NCBI GenBank assembly: GCA_003344405.1
Contig: NOWV01000084.1
Coordinates: 248,001 to 312,000 of the forward strand
From: Trichoplax sp. H2
Lineage: Eukaryota > Placozoa > Uniplacotomia > Trichoplacea
Direction: 5' to 3'
Length of the DNA: 64,000 bases
Positions 1-13,324 of the stretch are shown here, piece by piece (position 1 is the stretch's first letter; the number at the start of each line of letters is the position of its first letter). The notes beneath the pieces were generated by a model. The model ran no database searches. It was not told where the DNA came from and was given only the letters and a program-made list of their open reading frames with translations. The translations under genes were made by a program, and so were the position numbers.

Positions 1-930
1 TATATCCCCAAGCCCAGACTATCCCCGGGTTTAATCTAGAGGTACATGTATCAAGCAATAATAAAGTTTGAGGGAAATTCCTCACATACCATAAAAAATT
101 TTATTAAAGGTTAGAAATTTTGGATATTGTTTGATTCCTAAGCGAAGAAGAAGCTTCAAACTAAATCAGAAACATTTTGCAGGGATAGCGCAGCAAATAA
201 ATATACAATTTATATCGTTAGTTACAAGGGCATATTATAGTTTAAAACAAAGTCATGTTTGATTACCAGATTGATATCCTGTTATCTGTAAAAAATCATA
301 GCTTCATATCTTTTTTTTGAGAGACAATAGTTCAAATTTTAAATTGAGAATATTAATTAATATTGACAAAAAATTTTTACCACTTAATAAGGAGAGACTA
401 AGTTACTCGTGTTTTATTAAAGAAATTTACACTGCATCAATTTTGTCCATATTATAGTCTAAGCAAGAAATATTATCACAATGTGAGATTATAAACTTAA
501 ATACAGAACGCCTATTTTTTTAGCCATCAATAACAGCACTTTGAAGGTACAAGACAAATTGAGATCGCTACTGCAAATGTGATTTAAGGCCTGTAGCATA
601 TATTTTATACAAAACATGCTGTTTTAAGTAAACAAAGGAATCCCACCCTTCCTAGGAATGAATATTACCAAATTTTTATTTATAGCGCCATTGGCAAGTA
701 TTGACATGCTGTTGTAATGACATATTATTTAATGTAACACTGTAATTTATTATTATATTGCGGCATTATAGTATACTGTACGAGTAGATATATATATACA
801 ATTACGTGTACATTCCCAGTAAATTATTTAAATACAACACTGTAATTTATTATTACAGCAGACCTTTATACTATAGGAGTAGATATATTATACAATTACC
901 TGTACACTGCCGGTAAACATAGTAGTGATT
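1..930. other. Non-coding AT-rich stretch, no gene seen
   Basis: No open frame with coding character was found on either strand. A short local duplication is visible: an AT-rich block near 720-800 (ending in a TA-rich run) recurs near 825-900 with similar flanks. Nothing else is recognised. Confidence 0.5.
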
Positions 931-934
931 TTTA

Positions 935-2235
935 TCCCGAAAATAAGGGCATGAGTGTTGAGTCAAGATTTATTTTTATTTACCGAACAGTTATCTTGCT
1001 GAGTACTGTAGCTATTGTTGACAGTAGACTTAGGTGCAGTGATAACCTTTTTTCTAATTCTGAGACTAGGGGATGAATAGAAAGTAAAGATTTCCGTATG
1101 TTGCAATACTTTAATTTTTTCCATATTTTATGATTATGCAAATATACCAGTAGATTTGTAGTCTACAAAATGTACGTATTTCTGGTTGGTGCAGTAGTAA
1201 CTTTTGCTTCAATCTTGGAAATAAGGGCATGAGCATGAAATGGAAATTTTTCCGTAAGCGGCAATACTTTGGTTTTTTCATATTTTATCTACCGTAGGAT
1301 ATTCTATGATTATGTGATATCAGTTCGTATTGCCTTTATACGAATAGATTTGTATAAAATTATATACTGTACTGTAAGTATAGTGCGCGCAAACATTAAT
1401 GATAGGTGTGGTAGCGATCTCCGCAATTGTCTTGAGGATAAAGGCATGAGTATAAAGTGGAGATTTCTTATATGCTACAAATCTTTAAATTTTTATTCAT
1501 GTTATATCACTGTAATCATGATTGTACTATCTCTATAAGTATCTTAAAAATAAAGGAATAGGTATAAAGTGGAGATTTCTTATATGAGGCAATTCTTTAA
1601 TTTTTTATTATTCCTATATTCTGTGAGTATGCAAGTATAAAGTGGAGATTTTCTGTATCCTACGATACTTTAATTTTTTTATATTTTTATACTCGTATTG
1701 AATGATTATATAATTGCACGAGAGCATTTACTGTATACCATGCAACTAAAAATTACCGGTAGTTACGGTTGTGGCCTTTCTTCTTATCCCAAGAATAAGG
1801 GGATGAATATAAATGAAGATTTGCTTTACTCGGCAAATTTCAATTTTTCCATATTTACTATAATGACTACAGTATACTGTTACCTATGCATTATAATAAA
1901 ATATATATATATACATAATATACGTACGTAAACGGTACTAATATATTATTACTAGCTATATTAGCGATCCTCGTTATGATCTGGAGGATAAGGGCATGAG
2001 TATAAAGTAGGATTTCCACGATAAAGCAACACTTTAATTTTCATATATAAATTTATTAATTACTGGTATCAATCATTTCATGATTACACATAAGATTGTA
2101 TGAGGAGATCTACACAATATCCAATTAGTGACCTTAGTCCATATCAGACTACAGTACGTGTATGGCCACAAGTGTAAAGTGAAGATTTCCTGCGTATTCC
2201 TATACTTTAATTTTTTTATATTTTATTCAGGGTTG
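935..2235. repeat. Diverged repeat family, about nine copies
   Basis: A module of about 65 bp recurs near 942, 1070, 1217, 1434, 1547, 1634, 1788, 1982 and 2167. Its core reads like GGGCATGAGTATAAAGTGG, then a short gap, then CAATACTTTAATTTTTT. Spacing is irregular (about 90-220 bp) and the copies are heavily mutated, so this is an old array with indels rather than a fresh satellite. Short open frames inside it (for example 1269-1538 and 1698-1931) are formed by repeat sequence and show no homology I recognise. A short (AT)n run lies at about 1900-1913. Confidence 0.7.
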
Positions 2236-2479
2236 ATTGAAATAATGAATTATAAATGAAGCCATGCTGAGATCTAGGATTACTGAAGATATAGCCGACA
2301 ATTGACCATGACCTTACTATGCGCTGTATAACAGCCCATGTAATACTGAAAGTATCATACTGTACTACTATACCATAAGTAGATCACAGCATAGTACTTT
2401 ACTTTATAATTAGCTGTACAGTATATGATTTAGCCGCCAAACTTTGACAGGCTTCTACAGTACCGCTATAAATCCACTT

Positions 2480-5468
2480 ATGGCCAGTAAAATGTCCGAG
2501 AAATTTTTATGCCCCATTTGCAATATGGAAAGCACTAAAATCGAGGATTTAAATCAACATCTAGATTCCGTCCATGCTCAAGACAGCGAAGAAAAGAATC
2601 GACATGGCAAAAAAATAAGAATGGATTATGACGGTAGTTTAAACTATCTTAATTACTCCTAGAGATAAAAACACATTAATTCTTTTCAAGGTGTAGATTG
2701 ATTGTATAGTATTCTCTAGCAGAAGTCATTCACTTTTAACTAATGCTTAAAATTGGTTCCAACCTATTTTCTGTCATACCCCATTTCAGAGCAATACACT
2801 CTTTGTCCAAGAAGCGAATGTGGCATAGCAGGTAGGTAAAATAGCAATGGATGCCGATAATTAATCTTTCCTCTTGCCTATTTGCACTAGTCAATTGTAA
2901 AAATAATAATCTACTACAGCAATATTGTACCATCGTTATTGGAATCTCATTATTTACAATTGTAAGTTATTCAGCAATAAGATGCTGATGATAGCTCGGC
3001 ATGATTTAATAGTTTATCAAATAGCTCTAGAATTGTCTATAGTAGTCGATACTAGACTTGGCTACTTCTAAAATGTTATCACGATAATAGCAATGCCGAT
3101 AATCTTTTCTCATGCTGATTTGCAAGAGTCATTCATAAAAATGATCTACTGTTTAATTGATCATCTTATGATCATTACCTCAATGACATTATTAGTAAGT
3201 TATACAGCCATAAGATGTTAATGAGAACTCAACATGATGTAATAGTTCACCAAATGGTGATGTAATTGTCTGTAGTAGTCGATACTAGACATGGCTACCC
3301 TGACATTTTATTACGACAATAATAATGCCTATAATCTTTCCTCATGCCTATTTGCAATAGTCATTCGTAAAATAAATCACTTTTCTCTCGTTGTTTGAAT
3401 GTCATTATTTATAAATGTAAGTCGTATAGCTATAAGATGCGAATGATAACTTAACATAATGTAACAGTTCGTCAAATGGCGATATTGTTGTCTTTAGTAG
3501 TCGATACTAGGCATGGTTGCTCGAAAATTTTATCACGTGTGAAGGTTATTCTGTCTCGATGATAATTTTGATTTATATTGTAGTCGCTCTAACAGAATAC
3601 GAAGATCACCTGCTAGCTCATTCTTTACAAGATAGCGATATTCAGGTACTGAATATTCTTTATCGCTGATATAGGAGCTATGCACTCATTGTAAAAGGCA
3701 AACTTTCTCACTCGTGGCCTGTAAATCATCGATACTATTTGTAACGAAAGAGCATATAGCCTAGGACTGATTATAGCCTATAACTCTCTATATATAATTA
3801 GCGTTAAAACTGCCTTTTGTAAAGTAGTCTTCAAGTAGGAAACAATCTGACGAAGGATATTACAAGCAAGGTGTGCGGTTATTAGAGAAAATGGTGGATA
3901 GCAATCGTATGCAAGTTGGAGAATATCTTAAACAGAAGGCACGATTGTTAGAATCTACTAAGGGTGGCATTGATGATAATAAAACTCGGACATGTGGTAA
4001 GATGATTATCCATTTCAAACGTCTTCCGTATAAGTCTTTGATTAGTATAACTCCTTACGAAGCATTATAGTCCTAGCTACAGTACTAACAAAGATAAAGC
4101 TACGTATCTTTCAGCGATTGAGTTAATTAATTTATACCTAGCGCTGTAATTTTAGAAATGCAAGGTAAAAAGGATTCATCTGAAGTGAATCTTGGAATAA
4201 CGAAATGTCGACTATTTATAATTCTCGTTTTTCATTTAATCTAATCTATTCGTATGTTTATTTTCAGAATTGTATTGAGAGTCTAAATTTTGCCTTTTTT
4301 AGGCATTATTGAATATTTACGTAACTTTTATTCCAACGATGGTAAAAAAGAAGTAATCTTATGCTTACCAGTTGATCATTTCTCATCGAATTATGCTGAC
4401 TTCGGATGGGGTTGTGGCTATCGTAATATTCAAATGTTACTTTCGTGCCTAATGGGATGTTCTCAATATAAATCAGTGCTTTTTAGTGGTGAGCAACTTA
4501 TGTTAATCAATCTCCCCATTTCGCATATTTTAATAAGATAAAGACTAGACCATTAATATCCTATTTAAATTACTGTTATAGTCAAAGTGCATTTATTAAT
4601 CTTTACATATCGTATACCCTGTTACTACTTAGAAATCCCTTCCGTAACTGAATTGCAGTCATACATTGAGAGAGCCTGGAAGAAAGGTTATCATTATTAA
4701 TCCAAAATTAAACGTGTTTATGTAACTATAAGTAATTCTATAAATGCTTGTCAAGTCTTCCTTATTCATTCGACTACTCTGTACGTGATTAGGCTTTGAT
4801 GTTGAAGGCGCATCGCAGTTGGGTAATTGTCTTCATAATACAAAAAAATGGATAGGAGCATCTGAGGTTGCCTCATTATTTTTATCAAAACATGTTTGGT
4901 AATCTGGATTTAATCTCAAATATAGATCAAAACTGTCATATCAGCATTAAGTGGATTATTGTACGTTCCTATTATTATAAGGTGTAAACTGGTAGATTTC
5001 TCAAAAGCTTCCGACGATGGAACTCATCCAAAACTGTTTCAGTGGGTATCAGATTATTTTAAGGGATTAAAAACGACTCATCATCAGTCCTCGGCAATGC
5101 CATCTTTAACATTTCCACCGTTATATTTACAGCATGATGGTAAGCAGTCTATTTGTTCCTATAATTGCTCTTCTACTGTATACATATACATTGCAGTTTA
5201 ATTACTTTCGTAATAACAACTTATAGGTCACAGTAGACTAATTATTGGAATAGAACATGACCATCATAGAAAGTTGAATGCACTATTAATCTTTGATCCA
5301 TCTGTCAAGCCTTCCAAAATGCGCAACATTATGAATGTGGAAACCCGGCAAGCACTAGGACATATTTCAATTTTACGATTTCAGTTATCGAGATTGAAAG
5401 CAAAGCAATACCAGATAGCGTTTATCGATGGTATCATCAACAATCAAGATATCGAAGTGAGAAAATAG
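2480..5468 (+). CDS. ZUP1: ZUP1/ZUFSP-like K63-specific deubiquitinase (peptidase family C78)
   Basis: Eight exons join with consistent phases: 2480-2633, 3596-3645, 3828-3996, 4303-4488, 4633-4686, 4793-4898, 4982-5139, 5227-5468, giving about 372 residues. The start is the ATG at 2480; an open frame without ATG runs upstream. Residues about 10-31 form one C2H2-type finger (CPIC...H...H). Exon 2 carries a MIU-like ubiquitin-binding helix (EDHLLAHSLQDSDIQ), and the C78 peptidase domain follows. The catalytic triad is visible: Cys162 in GWGCGYRN, His294 in GHSR, Asp316 in IFDP. The spacing is close to the human enzyme (Cys360, His491, Asp512). Human ZUP1 is 578 residues with four fingers; only the finger nearest the MIU is seen here, so the protein is short at its N-terminus or further 5' exons were missed. 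The family cleaves K63-linked polyubiquitin in genome maintenance. Intron 1 (962 bp) holds a tandem repeat. A donor-like site before the stop leaves an alternative 3' end possible. Confidence 0.9.
2845..3540. repeat. Three-copy tandem repeat in ZUP1 intron 1
   Basis: A unit of about 235-240 bp is present near 2849, 3091 and 3325. Shared marks are ATGCC.ATAATCTTTCCTC, then TGCCTATTTGCAATAGTCATT, and further on GTAGTCGATACTAGACATGG. The copies differ by many substitutions and small indels. The array sits wholly inside the first intron and accounts for most of its length. Confidence 0.75.
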
Positions 5469-6821
5469 CGATTAACAATGCTAATTCTTATCATATTTTA
5501 TGGTGCAAGATACCTAATAAGATTATTACTTCATGTTTTATTTCGACAGAAAGCTAAAGTTATCAAGTCCATTTTGGAGACATAAATTTACTAATGTATA
5601 AATTTTTAACGTTGAATGTAATTCAGAGTGATTGTCGCTGTAATTTATTCTCCCTAAAATCCTCTTTCTGTATATATTTTACTGTCATCAGCAAGGTTAT
5701 GCTGACAGCATGTATTTATCGCTGTTATTCTTCTGTAAGAAGATTCTAGGTATAATCTTTAATGCAGTATCATTCATGATTTGAAACTATCTTACCTTAT
5801 TTTCGCTAAACTGTGTTTTCAGAAAAACGAATACAGCAATGGCCAAATAATGTTACCATTACTTTATTTATAGGAGTAGAATCAGATACAAAAATTATAA
5901 AATCTAAAACTCGAATTAATTGATTATTTATGCTCTGGTATTAAAACAGGTATTTAAAATGAAAAATAAAATACTAATACCTTTAGTAGTAGCACTGCAT
6001 ACAGTAGTATCCATCTTTTGTAACGCGATTCATACAATCTTGCTTATCATAAATCAGTAGTGTTAAATTAATTTACTTATTGGTACATTGATATAGATAA
6101 CATGCATGCAATAATCCTGCGCCAATACATACGAAGTTATGTGAAGCTCTCTTCTATCTCTGATTTTATCTTAGTTGCTTACTCTGTCCTACTCAATATG
6201 TAACGAATATAGCAGATCGAATACCGTTATTTCAATAGAGTTACCAGATTTATATGTTGCCCTCAATTCTTATGTCGGTATCGATATCTAGCTATTCTAT
6301 TCCATGGAAAATATCCTATACACAATCCTGCTACTCATTGCTTTGGGGTACCGTTTAATCACTAATAATAATAGAGCAATCATGCTCTTCTTTAGCGGCC
6401 ATTAACATCCTTTGTGCGAGATTTATATAGCTAACATTGTTTCATATTGAACGTTCCATATATGTGTAGATAGATTAAACTTATGATCATGATGATGACG
6501 AATGATGGCAACAATAAATTATAATAAATTATAATTGTTAATATTAAAATAACGCCTTCGCTCGTTAAATATATTATTGAAAAGGTAAACACAATTTGCA
6601 TTTTGTCAGTATTTTTACCATATGTTCTAATAATATTAATATAAAAAACTGGAGAAATGATGACTCTACTTTGTTCTTAATTGGCTTCATATAGGAATTA
6701 TAATAAAGGAAATCTAGCTACGTGAACATTCGTAACTTAAAGCTTTTATCATTTTAAATTAATTTGTTTTAAGACAACTCCATCTATCTGAGGTCTTGTG
6801 ATAACAGTTAAATAGTAAAAG
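5469..6821. other. Intergenic spacer between ZUP1 and the glutamate receptor
   Basis: No gene recognised. An AATAAA at about 5965 could serve ZUP1 but lies about 500 bases beyond the stop. A 33-codon open frame after an acceptor-like TTTTCAG near 5821 has no recognisable homology. The last few hundred bases should contain the glutamate receptor promoter, but no core element is distinctive in this A+T background. Confidence 0.4.
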
Positions 6822-9800
6822 ATGAGGCCGATAAGGTTCTCTATTCTACTTTTTAGCCTTTTCTTTCTGTTAACGCCACAGTCAGTTAATATGATTGAAA
6901 TTAATATTGGTAAGATTTTCTTTGAAAATGCTTCATTTTTTATGTATACTAGTTTAGACTGTACTCATAAGCTTATGCCTGTGGGTTCTAAAATTTCTTG
7001 CTTAACACTGCTGATAAAAATATTATTTCGCCCTCGTTATTTTTAGTAAATCTATCAACAGATGTGTACTTATTCCATGATAGTATAAAATGTCTTTTCT
7101 TAAAATAACTTTTAAATTTTAGGTGGATTATTTCCGGATAATATCCATAAAATGCAAGTTGAAATTGCTTTTGATTATGGTATTAAATATGTCAACGAAA
7201 AAATTCTTAAGCCTTACAATATCGTATTAAATGGAATCAAAAACTATTCCAAACCCCTCGATTTACTTTCAGCTACTAACCAAGGTAACTCACAGCTATT
7301 CTGGTCTATTTTTTAGGATTTATAATGTGAATTAATACTGTATCCTACTTTATCTTAGCCTGCTGGCAAATTACGAACGGAGCAGTGGCAATATTTGGAC
7401 CATTTTATTCTAACTTAAACCAAGCTATCGGACTATACTGTACCGACTTGGGAAATGGAGTAACTCATTTTCAAGCATCAGACGATCATCAGTCTCATCA
7501 TTTGGATTCAGATAAATCATTCAAAATGCATCCATCGCATTCAGACTTGAATAAAATTGCTTTGCAAGCTATTGAATTTCTGTCATGGAAAAAAATATCT
7601 ATTATTTATGATGGTAAGATATTAATACCGAAGACATCAATGTTGTACTGTATAGCCTAAACGATGTTGCTACTTTTTATCTATCTAATTAAGTTTCTTC
7701 GTTCTATCATTTAGTACGATAACGCTCGAGTACATAGCAGAATTATGTAATTTTACTTCAAGTTATTGAATGCCTAGTTTAAAATATATCGGAAAATGAT
7801 AATTAGTGTGCCTTGAGCACTATACCATATTGCAGTATTCAGTACGGCTTTCAGATATTATTTTATCGTCCTTAATAGAATACTTATTGGATTTTATCCT
7901 CATTGAGTTAATAAACATTCAAATACCATTTACGATGATACCTTTAAAACTTGCTTAACTCATGACAAGATATGTGCTAACTCATTCCAAATGGCCACCA
8001 AGGATAGACGAGAAAATTTTACTAGTAATTGCAATATTTGATTACAATAATAGTCCCTACCGCATTTTTTAGCCGAACGATATTTGATTTTGAATAGCAC
8101 GCATTAATTTTAACTTTACTAATCCATGATCACGATATCATGATTCTATATTGGACTTGTATTTTCACTGAATAGCTAACTAGGAACATTTACGCCTCAT
8201 AATTATAGAACATATGATAATCTATTTATTCCACGTAAGAATAACTTTCGTCTCGAAAAGGTAGATTTATTTCGGTACAGATATAATAATAATTACCGAG
8301 TTTAATACCACGAATTGGCCAGATATTCAGAAACTTTATTCATACCCTAAATCGATCATTAAGATTTCTTCAAATCTGTTCATTCCATTTTCATGACACT
8401 AAGATTGCTATAACTGTAATATAAGCTGATGAAAATGATAATCCCTGATCAAACAAAAATATAATGTATCTAAATTAATTATAATTATTAGTAATCTTAT
8501 ATTAATTTTATGCTTAGAGTGTCTTAATATTGCCTGTTCTTTTTCTATAGATTTTGATCATATTGAGCATTTGGTGCTGACTGCAAATTTAAATCGAATA
8601 CATATTACTAGTCATCGATTAAAATATCGATCTAATTTCGATGAAATGCTAGCAGATGCAGTTTATATTATGAACCAGATTAAAACTTATCGTCATTATA
8701 GTATTTTTATATCGTGTCAAGATGATTGCTTAATTGCTACCCTTCTTGCTGTAAGTAAAACTGTGGCTTGATGATTTGATCGTCTTTGATAGTAAACAAT
8801 CGAATGATTTGATTTTAATATTACAATAAGGCTAAAAAAACTGGACTCCTATCAGCAAAATACGATTACTTAACCACGAACTTGGTATAGATTTAATACC
8901 TTGAATTCAAGCTTACACTTGTATGCTAAATTAATAATTTAATATAACAATTTTCCTTTAGGATACTAAAAAAATTGTAAAAGAATTAGCACTGCATAAC
9001 TTGGGTCTTGGAAACATTAAGAATATTATTGTAAGCTATCTTGATGCTTTACCTGATAGAAAAGTCACTGAAAATCAAATTTTAGAATTATGGAATACCA
9101 CAAATGAAGCCAATAATTCGACTGCAAGAGTTCCTTTTGGCCTTCGGGTGGGTTTTAAGTGTATTTGATGCACTAATACTTTTGTAGCACTTTAAACAGA
9201 AAATTTATAGAAATAATCGATAGGAATATATTGAAATGTAACTGTAGATATTGAAAGATTTTTCCTGTTATGATAATCGCTGAAATTTTACTTTGGCTGT
9301 GATCTATTACACTAATTGTAAAGCTTTAAATGACTCAATAACTTTCAAAGATAGCGAAATAAAGGCTTAACCTAATTTAAGATTTCTAAATTTTACTTGC
9401 TATTATAATTTAATTTCATTCGATTGGCAATAGTATCTAATCCATACATCATTTTATTCATAATTTTAACGGAATCATGCCAGCTGGATGCCATGCTAGC
9501 ATTTGATGGAATATTAACGCTGAGTAAAGCTCTTATTGAGGTGGCTAATGATACCAGTTTTCTTGATGCACTGGAATCAAGACCTACTACTTGCGAGAAG
9601 TACGGTATGCAAGCAAATTGGACAGGTTATACAACCTTAATTGAGTCTATACAAAAGGTATGATTTATAAAAGTGAAGTATACTCGGTTCCATTAAGAAA
9701 TTGACTGCTGAAGTAGCGCGGAAAATCTGATTATTATGTCGCTGCTGATTTATAAAGATTTCGGGATTCTGAATATTTAGCAAAGTAAAATTGTATTTTT

Positions 9801-12800
9801 TCTTCGGGAGCAACTATATACTGATATCGATAGATTTGAATCATATTCCAAAAATGAATTTGTTGCCTTCTCATCGATTAAGACATATGATTGCAGCCAT
9901 TGCTCACTTTCTTTCGGATAATATATCAGTGCTGCAGTTGTATCAGTTATACTAACTCCTGATATCTTTTAATTTATGATCAAGTTTTCTTTAGTAATGC
10001 ATATATTCATTAACTAATAATATCTATGGTGTCAAATCAATCATAAAATACAATATTATTCGCTACTATAACTTAAATCCAAATTTCAAATAAATTTAAA
10101 GTAATGAAGTTATTACAATACGGAATCTAACCACGTTCAGACAAGTTCCTGAGTTAATGAATTTATGATAAGAAAATAGCAACAAGCTTTAATTTTGCTT
10201 ACTTTTTATCATGATTAAAATAAACTCAGCCAATCATCGTTTTCAATCAATTTAAGGATTTGAGTAGCGTTTTTTTACCATATTGATTATTTTAACTTTG
10301 ATATGATATTGAAAGGATAATAGACTTCCTAGTATAAATTTAATATGCGCAATTTTAGGTCCCATCGAAAACTAAGCTACAAAAATACTTTTATCTACCT
10401 GTGCATAATTTTTAATTTTTAGAAAGTTTTAAACTTCAACTCCTTTTAGATATCGAACTATATCTATAGCGATTCTCCAATTATTACCATTTTTGATAGG
10501 TTCACGTTAATTTTTTTCCACATATATTAATTTTCAGGAATTTGTAGTATAATGATGAAGTCACACTAAATCTATTCTATTTGATGATTTGCATATTTTT
10601 CGATATATCTTAAAAGATTTGAGCGTAGAAATTGAGACGCTTTAGTGATTCAGATATTTATAAATATTTTAATAAGGTTCGCGCGTAAAAAATTGAAAGT
10701 ATTTGACGATTTGAATATCTTCAGACACTGTATTTTAAATGATTTATGCATGGAAATAGAAACTATTTAACAATTTAGATATTTTTCGATATTAAATAGT
10801 TTGTGTGTAGATTCAGCAACTTAATGATATCTTTAGCCTATGTTTGATTTAATAACATTGTTATGTTCTTATGATAGCAAAGAATTACGGGAATGACAGG
10901 CCCTATCTACTTTGATAAAGAAAATAAACGGCAACGTTTTCAATTTTTGTTTGGAACAGAATCATTAAATGATGGTAAAGTGACGATTGTAAGTCAGTAC
11001 CAAGATTTTGATGGCAGGAATATTATTTTAAAGTAAATCTCTAGTCATCGATGATTTGAGTTATTACCTATTTAGTGAGTATTTAATGATTGCCATAATC
11101 ACTTTAACTTGCCTAGACTCTATTTATAGAAAGATGGAAAGTAATTGATTTATGTTCTCCATGCCGGTGTTATATAATTTAGAAAGTTTATAAGCAAATT
11201 TACCATTTCATTCTTGCAGTTGGCTACAATAAATTCAAGCGATTACCAAATGCAATGGAAAAGCGAGGCACTACAAAAAACTCTCATCGTTACCACATTA
11301 TTGGTAAGTTGTTGCTCAACGATATCGATGATCAAGAATGTCTCTGGCACTAGCATTTCTTTGTATTAATACTATTTAACGATTAATATTTTAGTCTAAA
11401 CCATTTGTCATGAAAAATCCAAAGGCCACAGATGAAGATAATTTATATCATGGATTTTGTATCGATTTACTGAAGGAAATTGCCCGTCGTTTAGATTTTA
11501 AATATGTTATCCATGTAGAGAGTGACATGATATACGGTGTTAAGAAGAATGGTACCTGGAATGGCCTGATCGGTGAATTAGTAGAAAAGGTATATGATAT
11601 GGAAGGATAATTAATTTAATAAAGGCCCTGCTGTAATGAATTTCTACATTGAATATAAATTATTATTTTCTATTGATTGAATACTTAAAAATCTTATATC
11701 ACTTTATTCGTACTAACTCAACCCTAGAAAGCAGATTTGGCCTTCGCTGATTTAACTATTACAGCTGAACGTGAAGAAGTGGTGGAATTTACAAAACCTT
11801 ATTTAAATATGGACGCCACAGCGTTATTGAAGAAAAAAAACATTGACGAAGTCAATCGTGTATTTGCTTTTACTAGACCTTTCTCGATGAATGTTTGGAT
11901 CTCGATCATCATCTCAGCCTTTATCGTTGCTCTTTACTTATGGCTCATTGGCCGATTTAGTCCTTACGATTGGTATTTTGATCCACCTCCAAGTAGTACT
12001 GGAGATGAATCGAATTTTTCCAATAGTTTGTGGTTTGTTGTAGGTGCTTTTATGCAACAAGGTACTGAAAATACACCTCGTTCTATGTCATGCCGCACTA
12101 TTGGTTTCTTTTGGTGGCTATTTGTGCTGGTTATTATCTCTAGTTATACTGCCAACTTGGCTGCATTTATGACACATAGTCAGATTACGACTGAAATTCA
12201 AACTTTAAAAGAATTAGCTCATTCTTCCATTACTTACGGCACTGTCCGTGATAGTCAATTGCATGAATATTTTAAATATGCAGAATTGCATACCTACGAA
12301 GATATGTGGCTTAAAATGAAAGCAAATCTAAGTAATGCTTTAGTTGAGACATCGATCGAAGGTGTGGAAAAAGTGCAAAATAGCACTTACCCGTATGGTT
12401 TTATTTGGGATACGCCATATTTAGAATATGTTGTCAATCATAAGGATTGCAATCTCTTCTATTTGCGTGAAACTTTCGATTCTAAAGGCTACGGAATTGC
12501 ATTGCAATCTGGCTCAATTTGGTATCAAGCTATTTCATCTCAGGTATTAAAATTAGCTGAAGAGGGCTTTATACAAGAACGCTATGATTTTTGGTGGCGA
12601 AATGGGACCAAATGTAAGCCAGCCGATTCCTTAGCTACGGCTGGCAGTGACAATAGTGAAAATGGCCGTCTGACATGGCTTGATGCATCGGGAACATTTT
12701 ATCTCCTTATAATTGGCGTGGTGGTTTCCCTACTAGTTTTACTGGCTGAATTATTCTGGGACAGAAAAGGAAAATATCAAGCTCGGCTCTTAGCGGTAAG

Positions 12801-12825
12801 TTCAACTTACCCAATGCAGCAGTGA
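6822..12825 (+). CDS. Ionotropic glutamate receptor subunit (AMPA/kainate-like pore)
   Basis: Ten exons join in phase: 6822-6909, 7123-7284, 7359-7613, 8551-8750, 8962-9147, 9484-9657, 10878-10988, 11220-11303, 11395-11589, 11728-12825, giving about 850 residues, normal for the family. Residues 1-24 are a hydrophobic signal peptide. Exons 1-6 encode the periplasmic-binding-like N-terminal domain. S1 of the ligand-binding domain runs from about 395 (PFVM, YHGFCIDLL, GTWNGLIGEL). M1 is about 539-560, the re-entrant pore about 586-597 with FMQQG, M3 about 611-633 with SYTANLAAF, then S2 and M4 at about 809-829. The Q/R site is Gln596, the unedited, Ca-permeable form in AMPA/kainate receptors. 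Arg500, which holds the ligand carboxylate, is kept, but other pocket residues differ (see findings). The product should be a plasma-membrane cation channel that assembles as a tetramer. A strong donor (GCG|GTAAGT at 12795/12796) shortly before the stop may give an alternative C-terminal tail. Subfamily and ligand are inferred. Confidence 0.95.
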
Positions 12826-13013
12826 TCAATATGTTTAATTGGCTTAGTACAGGACTTAATCGCTATCATGGCGGTTTATTCCGATATACAGATCTAATCG
12901 GACTAATTCATAGCCAAATCCCCTTTTGGCCACATTCACTTCCATGTTTTATTCGCGTTAATTCATTTACCAAACTGCACACAGACATCAACTCTTTCTT
13001 GACAGAATCTTGA

Positions 13014-13320
13014 CATACTTGTAATAGCACTGATCGATTCTTTGCCGGAGGTTTTGACGTAGTAGAGTGATGAAGAAATCATTGACATGTTGTCTTGTAA
13101 TAAGGAATAAAAATCTCATTAAATCTATCCAGTACAAATTGATTCATTTTTCGAAGAAACCTTGTCAGATACCTTGGATGGCTCTCTAATAATAACCTGT
13201 CTCATTCAGGTTGGCTCATTCAAAGTGACTAAATTCTTTAGATGAATTTCCTAGCAGACGCCATAAAATTTTATGCGATAAATTATTTTGTAATTTGTTC
13301 TTAAAAATCTAATCTTGATA
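13014..13320. other. 3' flank of the glutamate receptor gene
   Basis: An AATAAA at 13106-13111, about 280 bases after the stop, is a plausible polyadenylation signal. The open frame at 12822-13013 overlaps the receptor stop in another frame and has no recognisable domain; it is most likely 3' UTR. Confidence 0.45.
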
Positions 13321-13324
13321 ATAC

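Noticed and set aside
1269-1931. Open frames in the first repeat family as genes
   Set aside because: They are built from repeat modules and lack any domain or consistent start.
900-2235. Regularly repeated blocks as a CRISPR array
   Set aside because: Units are diverged, spacing is irregular, there are no conserved repeats with unique spacers, and the DNA is animal nuclear.
12822-13013. 63-codon frame as an extra glutamate-receptor exon
   Set aside because: It overlaps the receptor stop and has no acceptor at a usable phase after the 12795 donor; most likely 3' UTR.
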